Counted from the stretch's first letter, positions 1 through 5,830 are shown. The stretch: DNA of 6,676 nucleotides from Anaerolineales bacterium (GCA_030668545.1 DAOUTT010000127.1:1-6676); one strand, 5' to 3'. The notes: a model not told the origin generated them from the sequence alone. Made by a program: numbers and translations.

Positions 1-84
1 CCCACCGGAGAGGGAATCACCAATCCAATCAGCTTCAGCCGCGTCCGCAGATGCGTGTTGAAAGATTCATTCCGAATTGTGTAG
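1..84 (+). CDS. C-terminal tail of a probable CoA-acylating aldehyde dehydrogenase (PduP/EutE type), 5'-truncated by window edge
   Basis: Frame 1 is open from the first base to a TAG at 82-84 and encodes 27 residues. The tail contains PTGEG near its start, then RRCVL, and ends in FRIV. From memory this pattern (TGEG, then F-R-x-RRCVL and a terminal FRIV) is the usual C-terminus of PduP/EutE CoA-dependent aldehyde dehydrogenases. These enzymes oxidise an aldehyde to an acyl-CoA inside metabolosomes. The stop lies 6 bases before the shell-protein gene, so the two are very probably co-transcribed. Finding this enzyme beside shell genes is the expected arrangement for a metabolosome. The catalytic Cys and any N-terminal encapsulation peptide would lie upstream of the window. 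Only a short tail is visible, so the subfamily and substrate cannot be assigned. Confidence 0.75.
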   Translation, partial: PTGEGITNPISFSRVRRCVLKDSFRIV

Positions 85-90
85 ACCATT

Positions 91-711
91 ATGGCCAAAA
101 AGAAAGTGACTTTTGGGAATTTACTCGAGCCAGCGCTTGCGCTGATTGAATTCAGCAGTATCGCCGCCGGCATCCATGCCGCGGACGCCATGATCAAACG
201 CGCCCCGATTTATCTCATCAAGACTGGAACCGTCCAACCGGGAAAGTACCTCGTCTTGATCGGGGGCGAAGTCGCCGACGTGGAGGAATCTCTCACCGAA
301 GGTCGCGACCTGGGCGGATCACATATCATCGACTACGTCTACCTGCCACAGGTCCACCGCGAGGTCGTGAGTTCGATCGGCGGGGGACGGGTGCCCGAGA
401 AGACAGATGCGCTCGGCGTGATCGAGACAAAGACCGTTGCGGCTGCGATTCATGCAGCCGATGCGGGCATCAAAGGCGCTGAAGTTCGATTGCTCGAGGT
501 TCGCCTCGCCGACGGTCTGGGAGGGAAAGGGATCGTGCTTTTCTCCGGCCTCGTTGCCGATGTTGAAGCAGCAATCGAGATCGGTGTGGGCGCCCTGGAA
601 AGCCCCGACATGCTCGTATGGGAAATCGTGATCCCACAATTGCATGAAGAGATGTGGAATAACCTTGGAGATGCGACTCGCTTTCGCACTCGGGTGATAG
701 ACAAGCTATGA
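91..711 (+). CDS. Bacterial microcompartment shell protein, tandem BMC domains (BMC-T trimer)
   Basis: The 206-residue product carries two BMC folds, at about residues 14-97 and 106-192. Each begins with the family signature (PALALIEFSSIAAGIHAADA in the first, ALGVIETKTVAAAIHAADA in the second) and each contains a GxVADVE-type helix start (GEVADVEES, GLVADVEAA). Tandem-domain proteins form pseudohexameric trimers that tile the facets of the shell. The segments around residues 45-53 and 138-147 (glycine-rich, ending in GK) should line the central pore. Length and spacing resemble the single-layer BMC-T1 type of Haliangium ochraceum rather than the gated double-stacked CsoS1D type; this is a comparison from memory. 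The start at 91 gives a short basic leader (MAKKK) before domain 1. No clear Shine-Dalgarno precedes it, so translation is probably coupled to the upstream gene ending 6 bases earlier. The last 4 bases overlap the next gene (ATGA). Confidence 0.95.
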   Translation: MAKKKVTFGNLLEPALALIEFSSIAAGIHAADAMIKRAPIYLIKTGTVQPGKYLVLIGGEVADVEESLTEGRDLGGSHIIDYVYLPQVHREVVSSIGGGRVPEKTDALGVIETKTVAAAIHAADAGIKGAEVRLLEVRLADGLGGKGIVLFSGLVADVEAAIEIGVGALESPDMLVWEIVIPQLHEEMWNNLGDATRFRTRVIDKL

Positions 712-1034
712 AATTTGGACGCGTCGTCGGAACGGTAGTCGCCACAAGGAAATACGACGATCTGGAGGGGGTGAAATTCCTGGTCGTCCACGTCTTGGAC
801 GAGAACCAGCAACCCACAGGGAAATTCGAAATTGCTGCGGATGCAACCGAGCAGGCTGGTCCCGGCGAGCTCGTATTCATGGTTGCCAGCCGCGAGGGCT
901 CGCAAGCACTACCAGAGTGGTTCGTGCCCATAGATCTGGCGATCACGGGCATCGTCGATGAGGTCGAAGTGGAAACCGGTCCCCGCCGGAACGAGCCGAC
1001 CGCACACTGGTACAACTCGGACGAGGGAGATTAG
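708..1034 (+). CDS. Bacterial microcompartment vertex protein (BMC-P, EutN/CcmL family), first copy
   Basis: The 108-residue product matches the EutN/CcmL pentamer family, which caps the twelve vertices of the icosahedral shell. Family marks are the opening G-R-V-V-GTVVAT, a strand ending LVVHVLDE at about 25-32, an AGPGE turn at 50-54, and the closing PIDLAITGIVDEV near 74-86. It carries about 20 residues beyond the usual end of the fold (ETGPRRNEP to the acidic GD terminus), which the second copy lacks. That tail could face outside the shell or contact cargo, but this is speculation. The gene starts inside the BMC-T stop codon (ATGA overlap), which indicates translational coupling. It differs substantially from the BMC-P gene that follows, so the pair are diverged paralogues and not a recent duplication. 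Confidence 0.94.
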   Translation: MKFGRVVGTVVATRKYDDLEGVKFLVVHVLDENQQPTGKFEIAADATEQAGPGELVFMVASREGSQALPEWFVPIDLAITGIVDEVEVETGPRRNEPTAHWYNSDEGD

Positions 1035-1037
1035 TCG

Positions 1038-1310
1038 ATGTACATCGGGAAAGTCATCGGCACAGTCGTCGCCACAATCAAGATCGATCACCTCGACAAG
1101 CGCAAGCTCTTGCTCGTGGATATGCTGGATCTAAAAGGGGAAGAGACGGGGTACTACGATATCGCTGTCGATGTCGTCCAGGCTGGCCCTGGTGACACGG
1201 TATTGGTGATCGATGAGGGAAACGGCGCCAGACAGGTCCTTGGCCTCGACCCCGGCGCTATTCGAGCCGTAATCGTCGGCATTGTGGATGAGGTGTCCAT
1301 AGCGGCCTAG
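1038..1310 (+). CDS. Bacterial microcompartment vertex protein (BMC-P, EutN/CcmL family), second copy
   Basis: The 90-residue product has the standard compact EutN/CcmL length. It begins MYIGKVIGTVVAT, continues with KLLLVDMLD at about 23-31 and AGPGD near 49-53, has a GNGAR turn at 62-66 (compare GSSAR in relatives), and ends with IVGIVDEV. It should form pentamers that close shell vertices. A GGAG at 1026-1029 lies 8 bases before the ATG and inside the end of the preceding gene, whose stop is 3 bases upstream. This is the last BMC gene in the window: the next gene is on the opposite strand. No convincing + terminator is seen in the short gap that follows. Assignment to the family is secure; its division of labour with the first copy is unknown. 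Confidence 0.94.
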   Translation: MYIGKVIGTVVATIKIDHLDKRKLLLVDMLDLKGEETGYYDIAVDVVQAGPGDTVLVIDEGNGARQVLGLDPGAIRAVIVGIVDEVSIAA

Positions 1311-1369
1311 GGCAGAGTTGAGCTGCTATACCAAAGGCACAGTCAGTCTCCAACCTCTTGTTCGGAGCT

Positions 1370-1804
1370 TCACTCCTCCATTAACCGTTGTTTCAATTCC
1401 CAAAGTGCATTGCGATTGCTGTCCCACTTGAGCAGGCGATAAGCCTTTTCATAGGAAGCCCATTGAAACTCAGTATGCTCTGCTGACAGGCAAATGTCTG
1501 CGTTGCTAGCATGAACGGCAAAACAGTGTTCGGGGATGACATACACGTTCTCACCCCATGAGTCGGCGGCGGCAAAGCAGTCCTTGGGAACGGTTGACAA
1601 CGAATCGAGCTGCGTGAGGTCGCCTGTGATTCCGATCTCTTCCTCAGTTTCGCGTTGCGCCGCCTGAATAGGTGTTTCACCATCCTCGCCGCCACCGGCA
1701 ACGAATTGCCAGTAGTCGGCATCGCTTCGCTTCAACACTGCGAACTTCAGCGTCGACGCCGTCCGGCGGAAAGGGATAACCAGAACCTGGAATAGTGCTC
1801 GCAT
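1370..1804 (-). CDS. Nudix hydrolase, NudB-like (possible dihydroneopterin triphosphate diphosphatase)
   Basis: The 144-residue product has a Nudix box at residues 37-59: G37, E43, R51-E52, E55-E56 and G58 occupy the G-x5-E-x7-RE-U-x-EE-x-G-U positions. The first U position is Thr53 where a hydrophobic residue is usual. The metal-binding glutamates are intact, so it should hydrolyse a nucleoside-diphosphate-linked substrate with Mg2+. Similarity to Escherichia coli NudB is visible by eye: VLVIPFRR near the start, DYWQFVAGGGEDGET leading into the box, and a late EH-EFQW segment followed by a W-x-SNR-A stretch. NudB removes pyrophosphate from dihydroneopterin triphosphate in folate synthesis, but Nudix specificity is hard to call from sequence. 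A GGAG lies 10 bases upstream of the ATG. The gene converges on the BMC operon with a 59-base gap, and nothing in the sequence ties it to that operon. Confidence 0.9.
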   Translation of the reverse strand: MRALFQVLVIPFRRTASTLKFAVLKRSDADYWQFVAGGGEDGETPIQAAQRETEEEIGITGDLTQLDSLSTVPKDCFAAADSWGENVYVIPEHCFAVHASNADICLSAEHTEFQWASYEKAYRLLKWDSNRNALWELKQRLMEE

Positions 1805-1833
1805 CTATTCATGCTCCGAATTGGCGAATTTAG

Positions 1834-1847
1834 ACCTCACTTGAGGT
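1834..1847. promoter_or_regulatory. Small palindrome upstream of the Nudix gene
   Basis: ACCTCA-CT-TGAGGT is a perfect 6-bp inverted repeat with a 2-base centre, lying 30 bases upstream of the Nudix start. Its position would suit an operator or promoter element for the - strand gene. No -35/-10 pair could be read convincingly around it, and a short palindrome can occur by chance. Confidence 0.25.
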
Positions 1848-1867
1848 TGACTACTCGAGGGCGAATC

Positions 1868-1903
1868 AAGTGCTCGGTCCACGGATCGAGCACTTATTTT
1901 CTT
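1868..1903 (+). terminator. Intrinsic terminator-like hairpin with T-tract, reading + strand
   Basis: AAGTGCTCGGTC (1868-1879) and GATCGAGCACTT (1884-1895) form a 12-bp stem containing one G-U wobble, closed by a CACG loop, and followed by ATTTTCTT. In the + direction this is a good Rho-independent terminator. In the - direction the wobble becomes an A-C mismatch and no T-tract follows, so it would be poor for ending tpiA transcripts. The only + genes upstream are the BMC genes, which end over 550 bases earlier. Confidence 0.65.
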
Positions 1904-2010
1904 AGTGAGGGAATCCGTTGGCGACAAATCGCAAAGCCCATGCTGTCCTATCGAACTGATGAAGCCGGTCAAAAATACATGTGAAGATTCCTGTACGGAT
2001 TTGAGGCGCT

Positions 2011-2781
2011 TCAGGAAGTGAGCGAGGCCTGTCTGACGAGCTCCACGAATTCGGGTTTCAAACTCGCGCCGCCCACCAAGGCCCCGTCGATCTCCGACAT
2101 GGACATATACTCTGCGATATTCCCCGCGTTGACACTACCCCCATACTGAACTCTCACCTGCTGGGCCGCGCTTTCCCCGAAGGTCTCGGAGATCGTCCCA
2201 CGAATCGTAAGACCGATAATGCTGTTTGCATCGATCGCGGTCGCCGCCTGCCCCGTCCCTATGGCCCAGATCGGCTCGTAGGCAAGTACACACATCGAGA
2301 TCTGATCCTGATCAAGTCCCGTAAGTGCGGCTCTGACCTGTCCGCTCACAAATGCCTGCGTCTCGCCCGCCTCTTTTTGGGTCAGGTTTTCACCGACACA
2401 GATGATCGGCGTCAATCCATGGTTAAGTGCAGCTTGAACCTTCTTATGGATCGCTTCATCACTCTCCCCCGCCCCGCCAATCGCCCGCCGTTCGGAGTGC
2501 CCGACGATTACATACTGACACAATGCGGCGATCATGGGTCCGGAGATATCCCCCGTATGCGCGCCCGATTCCTCCCAGTGGATATTTTGTGCTCCGAGGC
2601 CGATCTTGTTTGTCTGGATCACCTCCGCCAGTGCAGCCAGAACAGTGAAAGGCGGACATATAACGCGATCCACGTTTTCGATCTCATAAAGAGGTGAGCG
2701 AATTTGGCGCACGAACTCCAACGCCTCCTCTACCCGGCCCAAATTCATCTTCCAATTCCCTGCAATAATTGGTTTTCGCAT
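2011..2781 (-). CDS. tpiA: Triosephosphate isomerase
   Basis: The 256-residue product is a full-length TIM barrel that interconverts dihydroxyacetone phosphate and glyceraldehyde 3-phosphate in glycolysis and gluconeogenesis. All hallmark positions are present. N9 and K11 lie in AGNWKMN. H95 lies in VIVGHSERR. The catalytic base E169 lies in AYEPIWAIGTG, which runs into the mobile loop 6. The phosphate-binding segments YGGSV (213-217) and GALVGGASL (233-241) are intact. The conserved Cys of the family is C128 in IICVGE. A GAGG sits 7 bases before the ATG on the - strand. The gene is divergent from the ArsR-type regulator and lies downstream of the BMC operon on the opposite strand. Many bacteria place tpiA next to gapA and pgk; that cluster is not seen here. 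No good - strand terminator is seen after its stop. Confidence 0.98.
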   Translation of the reverse strand: MRKPIIAGNWKMNLGRVEEALEFVRQIRSPLYEIENVDRVICPPFTVLAALAEVIQTNKIGLGAQNIHWEESGAHTGDISGPMIAALCQYVIVGHSERRAIGGAGESDEAIHKKVQAALNHGLTPIICVGENLTQKEAGETQAFVSGQVRAALTGLDQDQISMCVLAYEPIWAIGTGQAATAIDANSIIGLTIRGTISETFGESAAQQVRVQYGGSVNAGNIAEYMSMSEIDGALVGGASLKPEFVELVRQASLTS

Positions 2782-3060
2782 GTCACATCCTCAAGAAGTT
2801 GTGATTAGGCTACGATTTTGCCTGTTACCCCATCCACCTTATTGTGTGGGATTCAATAGACGCACAGCCTGTATTCCTCATTCACGAAAAACAGATAGTC
2901 GGAGCGTGAACGTACATCCGTTACTGAAGCGCTGAACAAGCATAACAATCCGTATGATAACCCGAGTGCCAATTCTAATCCAGCCAAGCCAAGATGAAAT
3001 ATCTATCGGTTTTAAGTAACTAGAAGAGGGCTTCATAAGGAAACAGACGTGAATTCCCTC
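2782..3060. other. Divergent intergenic region between tpiA and the regulator gene
   Basis: No plausible gene is seen on either strand. The segment is more AT-rich than its flanks, as expected for a shared promoter region. The tpiA promoter should lie here on the - strand, but no -35/-10 pair is convincing. A 9-base inverted copy of the operator core (GATAACCCG, 2956-2964) is the only element I would single out. The promoter and operator for the + cassette lie just downstream. Confidence 0.6.
2956..2964 (-). promoter_or_regulatory. Possible distal operator half-site
   Basis: GATAACCCG is the exact reverse complement of CGGGTTATC at 3110-3118 inside the putative operator, about 150 bases away. 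An ATAAC at 2942-2946 lies close by. This could be an auxiliary regulator-binding site, perhaps also affecting tpiA. A single 9-base match is weak evidence. Confidence 0.25.
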
Positions 3061-3089
3061 TTGACATAGGAAGAGCAGGATGCTATATT
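3061..3089 (+). promoter_or_regulatory. Strong sigma-70-type promoter of the regulator/exporter cassette
   Basis: A perfect -35 box TTGACA (3061-3066) is separated by exactly 17 bases from a -10 box TATATT (3084-3089). The -10 box is preceded by TG one base upstream (3081-3082), giving an extended -10. Transcription would start near 3096, inside the dyad cluster, so a bound repressor would block initiation. The gene start is about 57 bases further on. Confidence 0.85.
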
Positions 3090-3095
3090 ATGCTC

Positions 3096-3127
3096 ATTAC
3101 CCGATAATGCGGGTTATCGCAATAACC
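3096..3127. promoter_or_regulatory. Overlapping inverted repeats, putative operator for the ArsR-type regulator
   Basis: Three overlapping dyads occupy this segment: ATTA-CCCGA-TAAT (3096-3108), CGATAA-TGCGGG-TTATCG (3102-3119) and GGTTAT-CGCA-ATAACC (3112-3127). They cover the expected transcription start just downstream of the -10 box. ArsR-family dimers bind AT-rich inverted repeats at such positions and usually repress their own operon, so autoregulation is the natural inference. The pairs are mutually exclusive as RNA hairpins, so a switch in the leader transcript is an alternative reading. Confidence 0.6.
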
Positions 3128-3152
3128 ATTTATTTGCATAACGGAGAAGGAA

Positions 3153-4250
3153 ATGCCCACTCTTGAGAGCGAACTCATTCTAACCCCAGAGAAGACCCGG
3201 ATCCGAGTCGCTATCGAACCAGCAGTGAACGCGCTTGGCAGTCTTATGTTCCTGAGTCGGGTTGACGACTACTCCGGACTCGATCCCTGGGTTGTGAAGA
3301 TATCTGAATCCCTGGATCAGGAATTACTCCAGGCAAACCTTGTCGTAATGCAGGGGCTCTTTTACGCCTGGGAGCCTGACAAGAGTTGGCCTTCCTTCGT
3401 GTCCTTTGTTGACCACCTTGAAGCCACAGACCCGTTGGTGCTTCGCGATCGCGTACTCGATACGTATACCAGGCTCCCTTGTAAGAAGGAAGTGGGGGCT
3501 GAGATCGATCCAATCTCCAAGGATGAGCTTCTCTCGGACATCGCTACGTTCATCGCCTACTTGCAGTCGAAATTCGGGGATGAACACGTAGACGAAACCA
3601 TAGAGAAAGAAGCCTACCGCCTTCTTTTACACCCCAAGAAAATGCAATCTTACATCGTCTCTCACTTCCGCACGATGTGGACCGAGGTTCTCGAGACTGA
3701 ATGGGAGAGAGTGCATCCTCTCCTTGATGAGTCTGCCCTCGCCTTTCAAAATGTGGACTTCAGCCAGATGACTGGACAAGATGCCGTGCGATACATCACC
3801 GGTCAAACCGACGATCAGCTGGACTGGTTGATCGAGCAAAACAAACAATTGATCTTCATCCCTACAACCCACAGCGGGCCCTATTCCTTACCTTTCATCT
3901 CTGATGACACTGTGTGGTTCTTGTTCAGCGCACGCCTTCCGGAGGGATTGCCCAGAAGCGCATCCGCACTCAGCCGCTCCGAACTACTCGTCCGCCTCAC
4001 CGCACTTGCCGACGAAACTCGCCTGAGCATCCTCGCCATCACCAGTGAACGCGAGCAAATTTGTTCTCAGGAGCTGATCGACATCCTGCAGATGAGTCAA
4101 TCTTCAGTCTCCAGGCATCTCAGGCAGCTCTCCGCCTCTGGTTTCCTGAGGGAGCGCAGAACTGAAGCAGGAAAGTGCTACACACTCAATCCCGAAAGGC
4201 TTAAGGATACCCTGCGCGCTCTAGAAGTATTGTTCAGCAATAGGTCATAA
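3153..4250 (+). CDS. ArsR-family transcriptional regulator with a large N-terminal domain
   Basis: The 365-residue product has a C-terminal winged helix-turn-helix at about residues 277-347. LTALADETRLSIL (282-294) is the family's opening helix, SQSSVSRHLRQL (315-326) is the recognition helix, and the FLRERRTEAGKCYTL stretch is the wing. The first 270 or so residues are not a classic ArsR part; I do not recognise the fold. The region is rich in acidic and aromatic residues, suiting a soluble ligand-sensing or dimerisation domain. Long ArsR proteins of this kind are common in Chloroflexota and Actinobacteria. The usual metal-binding ELCVCDL motif is missing: only C304 lies near that helix, so metal sensing is unlikely. 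A GGAG (3143-3146) lies 6 bases before the ATG. It heads a cassette with a small protein and an MFS exporter and probably represses it through the dyads overlapping the promoter. Confidence 0.88.
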   Translation: MPTLESELILTPEKTRIRVAIEPAVNALGSLMFLSRVDDYSGLDPWVVKISESLDQELLQANLVVMQGLFYAWEPDKSWPSFVSFVDHLEATDPLVLRDRVLDTYTRLPCKKEVGAEIDPISKDELLSDIATFIAYLQSKFGDEHVDETIEKEAYRLLLHPKKMQSYIVSHFRTMWTEVLETEWERVHPLLDESALAFQNVDFSQMTGQDAVRYITGQTDDQLDWLIEQNKQLIFIPTTHSGPYSLPFISDDTVWFLFSARLPEGLPRSASALSRSELLVRLTALADETRLSILAITSEREQICSQELIDILQMSQSSVSRHLRQLSASGFLRERRTEAGKCYTLNPERLKDTLRALEVLFSNRS

Positions 4251-4274
4251 ACTTTTATAAGCAGCAATGTTCAC

Positions 4275-4279
4275 GGAGG
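4275..4279 (+). promoter_or_regulatory. Ribosome binding site that sets the start of the small gene
   Basis: GGAGG lies 8 bases before the GTG at 4288. It falls inside the longer reading that begins at ATG 4267, for which no Shine-Dalgarno is visible. This favours the GTG start. Confidence 0.75.
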
Positions 4280-4287
4280 ATACGACA

Positions 4288-4527
4288 GTGTACCTAACAG
4301 AATTTGATTTCAGCACCGCAGAATACCGTAGCAAAGATATGATGAAGCAGGCGGAGCAGGAACGCCTGATCCGCCGGATCGCTCAAGAGAACGCATCTGA
4401 TCAAGCGCCGATCCACCAGCGAATGCTTGTGAGATTTGGAACCTGGTTAGAACAACTTGGCTGTCGCTTGAAATCTCACTACATGGAAGTCGCAGATTTT
4501 GAAATCCAGAGAACCGCACTCTCTTGA
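4288..4527 (+). CDS. Small protein of unknown function between regulator and exporter
   Basis: From GTG 4288 the product has 79 residues; an in-frame ATG at 4267 would add 7 residues but lacks a ribosome binding site. I do not recognise a domain. It starts (M)YLTEFDFSTAEYRSKD, then has a charged amphipathic helix around residues 20-40 (QAEQERLIRRIAQEN), and later an amphipathic stretch at about 48-60 (RFGTWLEQLGCRL). There is no signal peptide or true membrane segment, so it is probably cytosolic. It sits 37 bases after the regulator and 61 bases before the transporter on the same strand, so co-transcription is likely. I recall similar small YLTE-FSTAEYR proteins in Anaerolineae genomes, without assigned function. 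An accessory role with the regulator or exporter is possible but unsupported beyond position. Confidence 0.7.
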   Translation: MYLTEFDFSTAEYRSKDMMKQAEQERLIRRIAQENASDQAPIHQRMLVRFGTWLEQLGCRLKSHYMEVADFEIQRTALS

Positions 4528-4575
4528 GCAACGCCAAAAAGCTGGATAGCTTGCAGCATCGCATCTGTGAAAAGT

Positions 4576-4579
4576 GAGG
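4576..4579 (+). promoter_or_regulatory. Ribosome binding site supporting the TTG start of the MFS gene
   Basis: GAGG (within GTGAGG) lies 9 bases before TTG 4589. An in-frame TAG at 4580-4582 excludes any earlier start. The next in-frame ATG is at residue 54, after the first membrane helix, so TTG is the only start that gives an intact transporter. Confidence 0.7.
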
Positions 4580-4588
4580 TAGAAAACT

Positions 4589-5830
4589 TTGATTCTCAAA
4601 CAACAATACTGGCGCCTGCGCTCCATCTATAACGAGTATCCTCGCCATTTCTGGACTCTGCTCTTTGCGACCTTCATAGATCGCGTAGGCGGCGCTATCC
4701 TATTCCCCTTCTTCACACTTTACATCACCCAGAAATTTGGCGTGGGGATGACAACCGTCGGCATGATCTTCGGGGCCTTCGCGGTTACGAGCATGATCGG
4801 CAGCACAATAGGCGGCGCCCTGGCGGATCGATTGGGACGCAAGCCCTTGATCCTTTTCGGCCTTGTAGTTAGTGCGGTCTCCAGCTTGTGGTTGGGATTG
4901 GTTAATGAACTCGGACTGTTCTTCGCCGGCGCAATCTTTGTTGGACTATTCACAAATATCGGCGGGCCAGCGCGGCAGGCAATGATTGCGGACATTCTGC
5001 CGGAAGAGCAGCGCGCGCAAGGATTCGGGCTCTTCCGTGTCGTCGTGAATCTAGCAGCGGCGATAGGGCCCGCGATTGGTGGCTTCCTCGCCTCCCAATC
5101 CTACTTATCGTTATTCCTGACAGACGCAGCAATCAGCATTTTCGTTGCAATTCTACTCTTTATTGTCCTGCCGGAAACGCGGATCGCCCGCAAATCTCAA
5201 GAAGAGGAGAGTATAGGCCAGACCTTCGGGGGGTATGGGACCGTACTCCGTGATAGGTTCTTCATGTTCTTCTGGCTCGCATCCGCTCTTTCTACATTGG
5301 TCTACATCCAGATGAACGGTACACTCGCGGTCTACCTTAGAGATGTCCATAGTGTTAGCTTGCAAGGCTTCGGCACGATCTTGAGCTTAAATGCTGGCAT
5401 GGTTGTCCTATTTCAGTTTTACATCACGCGCCGCTATGCAAAGTATCCCGAATTAGCAGTAATTACATTGGGGGCACTCCTCAACGCAATCGGATTCGCA
5501 CTCTATGGTTTTGTCGCCACCTATGGACTTTTCCTGCTGGCGATGGCCATCATTACCGTCGGGGAGATGCTCTGGGCACCAATCTCACAATCGATCGTTG
5601 CCCGTCTTGCACCAGAGGATATGCGCGGCCGCTATATGGCTTTCTTTGGATTCAGTTTCGCTGTCCCCTTCGCAATTGGTCCTCTGCTAGCGGGTCTGGT
5701 TATCGATTATTATGATCCCAACTGGGTGTGGTATGCCGGCGGCATCATAGGCCTGACCTCCGCAGCGATGTTCGGCTTAATGTCCATTCGATCGTCACGC
5801 AAAGAAGCGTTGGCGGCAACCGCCGATTAG
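4589..5830 (+). CDS. MFS transporter, drug:H+ antiporter (DHA1/MdtG-MdtH-like) type
   Basis: The 413-residue product is an integral membrane protein of the usual MFS length with about 12 helices. They form two bundles of six (about 21-193 and 224-400) joined by a charged loop near 196-222. Motif A is clear after helix 2 (GGALADRLGRKPL, 75-87). D31-R32 in helix 1 and the helix 5 motif C-like segment GPAIGG (160-165) are marks of proton-coupled drug exporters. It therefore probably expels a small hydrophobic compound in exchange for protons; the substrate cannot be read from sequence. It is the last gene of the cassette headed by the ArsR-type regulator, which suggests induction by the exported compound or a related signal. 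It starts with TTG, which may keep translation low. A sugar or metabolite exporter is an alternative. Confidence 0.92.
   Translation: MILKQQYWRLRSIYNEYPRHFWTLLFATFIDRVGGAILFPFFTLYITQKFGVGMTTVGMIFGAFAVTSMIGSTIGGALADRLGRKPLILFGLVVSAVSSLWLGLVNELGLFFAGAIFVGLFTNIGGPARQAMIADILPEEQRAQGFGLFRVVVNLAAAIGPAIGGFLASQSYLSLFLTDAAISIFVAILLFIVLPETRIARKSQEEESIGQTFGGYGTVLRDRFFMFFWLASALSTLVYIQMNGTLAVYLRDVHSVSLQGFGTILSLNAGMVVLFQFYITRRYAKYPELAVITLGALLNAIGFALYGFVATYGLFLLAMAIITVGEMLWAPISQSIVARLAPEDMRGRYMAFFGFSFAVPFAIGPLLAGLVIDYYDPNWVWYAGGIIGLTSAAMFGLMSIRSSRKEALAATAD

Noticed and set aside
450..1015. Long - strand open frames (151 and 181 residues) across the BMC genes
   Set aside because: They run antisense to clear BMC-T and BMC-P genes, have low-complexity Ser/Arg-rich translations with no family motif, and arise from codon bias on the coding strand.
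1912..2001. AATCCGT and ACGGATT inverted repeat downstream of tpiA
   Set aside because: The 7-base arms are 76 bases apart with no T-tract, so they do not make a believable terminator.
2881..2910. TTCACG and CGTGAA inverted repeat, 18 bases apart
   Set aside because: Arms of six bases at this spacing are expected by chance, and there is no promoter or terminator around them.
3153..4250. Metal (arsenic or zinc/cadmium) sensing by the ArsR-type regulator
   Set aside because: The Cys pair of the typical alpha-3 site is absent and the partner is a general MFS exporter, not an arsenite pump or P-type ATPase.
4267..4287. ATG at 4267 as start of the small protein
   Set aside because: No Shine-Dalgarno precedes it, whereas GGAGG is ideally placed for GTG 4288 in the same frame.
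4310..4648. - strand 112-residue open frame opposite the small gene
   Set aside because: It spans the small gene, the gap and the exporter start in antisense, with no motif or ribosome binding site. The + reading has a good ribosome binding site and operon context.
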